From assembly GCF_003594875.1 (NCBI RefSeq), contig NZ_QZEY01000010.1, positions 226,121-290,120 of the forward strand: a DNA stretch of 64,000 nt. Direction: 5' to 3'. The position numbers and the translations under genes were made by a program. The first letter of the stretch is position 1. Each line of letters starts with the position of its first letter. The notes beneath the pieces were generated by a model. That model saw nothing but the letters and a program-made list of their open reading frames with translations. It was not told where the DNA came from and made no database searches. Source of the DNA: Bailinhaonella thermotolerans (lineage in GTDB: Bacteria; Actinomycetota; Actinomycetes; Streptosporangiales; Streptosporangiaceae). Below, piece by piece: positions 63,737-64,000 of this stretch.

Positions 63737-64000
63737 TCGGAGACCGCCACGTAGCGCCAGCCGTCCGGTTCCGGGTCCTCCTGGTCGCTCAGGTCCACCT
63801 CGGTGCCGGGCAGGGCCCGCCGCACGCGGTCCATCATCGGACCGGTCAGGAAGTGGTGGGCCAGGTCCAGGCGGGCCAGATGGGTGAGGGGCTGGCCGGA
63901 GAGCAGCGCCTCGGCCCCCTCGTCGCCGAGCAGGCCCAGGCCCAGGCTCAGCGTCTCCAGGCGGGACACCACGGGCGCGGCCGCGACCGCCGCCGCGATC
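63733..64000 (-). CDS. STM4015-family leucine-rich repeat protein, N-terminus beyond window edge
   Basis: Only the C-terminal about 88 residues are present; the frame is still open at base 64000. Leu-rich repeat spacing is visible (RLETLSLGLGLLGDEGAEAL, LTHLARLDLAHHFLTGPM), followed by a short acidic tail (DLSDQEDPEPDG). Its stop overlaps the STM4014 start (GTGA). In other genomes the STM4015 protein is a full LRR protein beginning the same gene set. It could act as a scaffold or recognition partner for the enzymes, but this is inference. Confidence 0.85.
   Translation of the reverse strand, partial: IAAAVAAAPVVSRLETLSLGLGLLGDEGAEALLSGQPLTHLARLDLAHHFLTGPMMDRVRRALPGTEVDLSDQEDPEPDGWRYVAVSE

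Overview
The window is very GC-rich DNA (well over 70% by eye, strong G/C at third codon positions, frequent GTG starts, 4-bp start/stop overlaps) from a free-living actinobacterium. SARP/AfsR-like regulators, a DmdR/IdeR-type iron box, many MFS and ABC exporters and a Tat-exported DyP peroxidase fit a Streptosporangiales- or Streptomyces-like soil organism. The genus cannot be fixed from the sequence. I saw no rRNA, tRNA, transposase, phage or CRISPR.

Layout: (1) 1-4056: two tandem paralogous APC permeases flank a 75-residue eukaryotic-type HMG-box protein. (2) 4336-8907: a MarR-like regulator diverges from an ABC-2 drug-type exporter pair, followed by a MerR regulator with a textbook palindromic promoter and a membrane protein. 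(3) 9017-14776: a CGNR-type regulator divergent from an MFS transporter, a small secreted protein, and the first large AfsR-like (SARP/NB-ARC/TPR) regulator. (4) 14981-19837: an iron-box-controlled ferri-siderophore uptake operon (ATPase, binding lipoprotein, fused double permease, siderophore-interacting reductase). (5) 19841-31857: Ser/Thr kinase, aldo/keto reductase, PAS/GAF/PP2C phosphatase, DHA2 exporter, FMN reductase, and a second AfsR-like regulator.

(6) 31898-39733: a tightly packed seven-gene sugar or polyol operon: xylose/ribose-type ABC importer, two different FGGY kinases, a histidine phosphatase and a 2-hydroxyacid dehydrogenase. (7) 39986-46217: TetR, rhomboid protease, a lipoprotein, a Cml/Cmx-type chloramphenicol exporter preceded by a probable leader peptide and attenuator hairpin, and an MFS/ArsR divergent pair. 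(8) 46422-50151: acyl-CoA dehydrogenase, then a copper-related trio (His-bearing membrane protein, PCuAC chaperone, DyP peroxidase). (9) 50215-56073: a two-component system divergent from a lipoprotein plus MacAB-like export operon. (10) 56119-59366: DUF1206 membrane protein, a small orphan protein and a DUF6745 protein. (11) 59342-64000: the uncharacterised STM4011-STM4015 cluster: two radical SAM enzymes, an alkaline-phosphatase-fold hydrolase, an ATP-grasp protein and a leucine-rich repeat protein (cut by the window edge), all translationally coupled.

The two observations most worth following are the HMG-box gene, which looks like an ancient acquisition from a eukaryote, and the STM4011-4015 operon, whose enzyme set resembles a peptide-modifying or natural-product pathway with no known product. 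A third, window-wide feature is heavy over-representation of the palindrome CCGTACGG.
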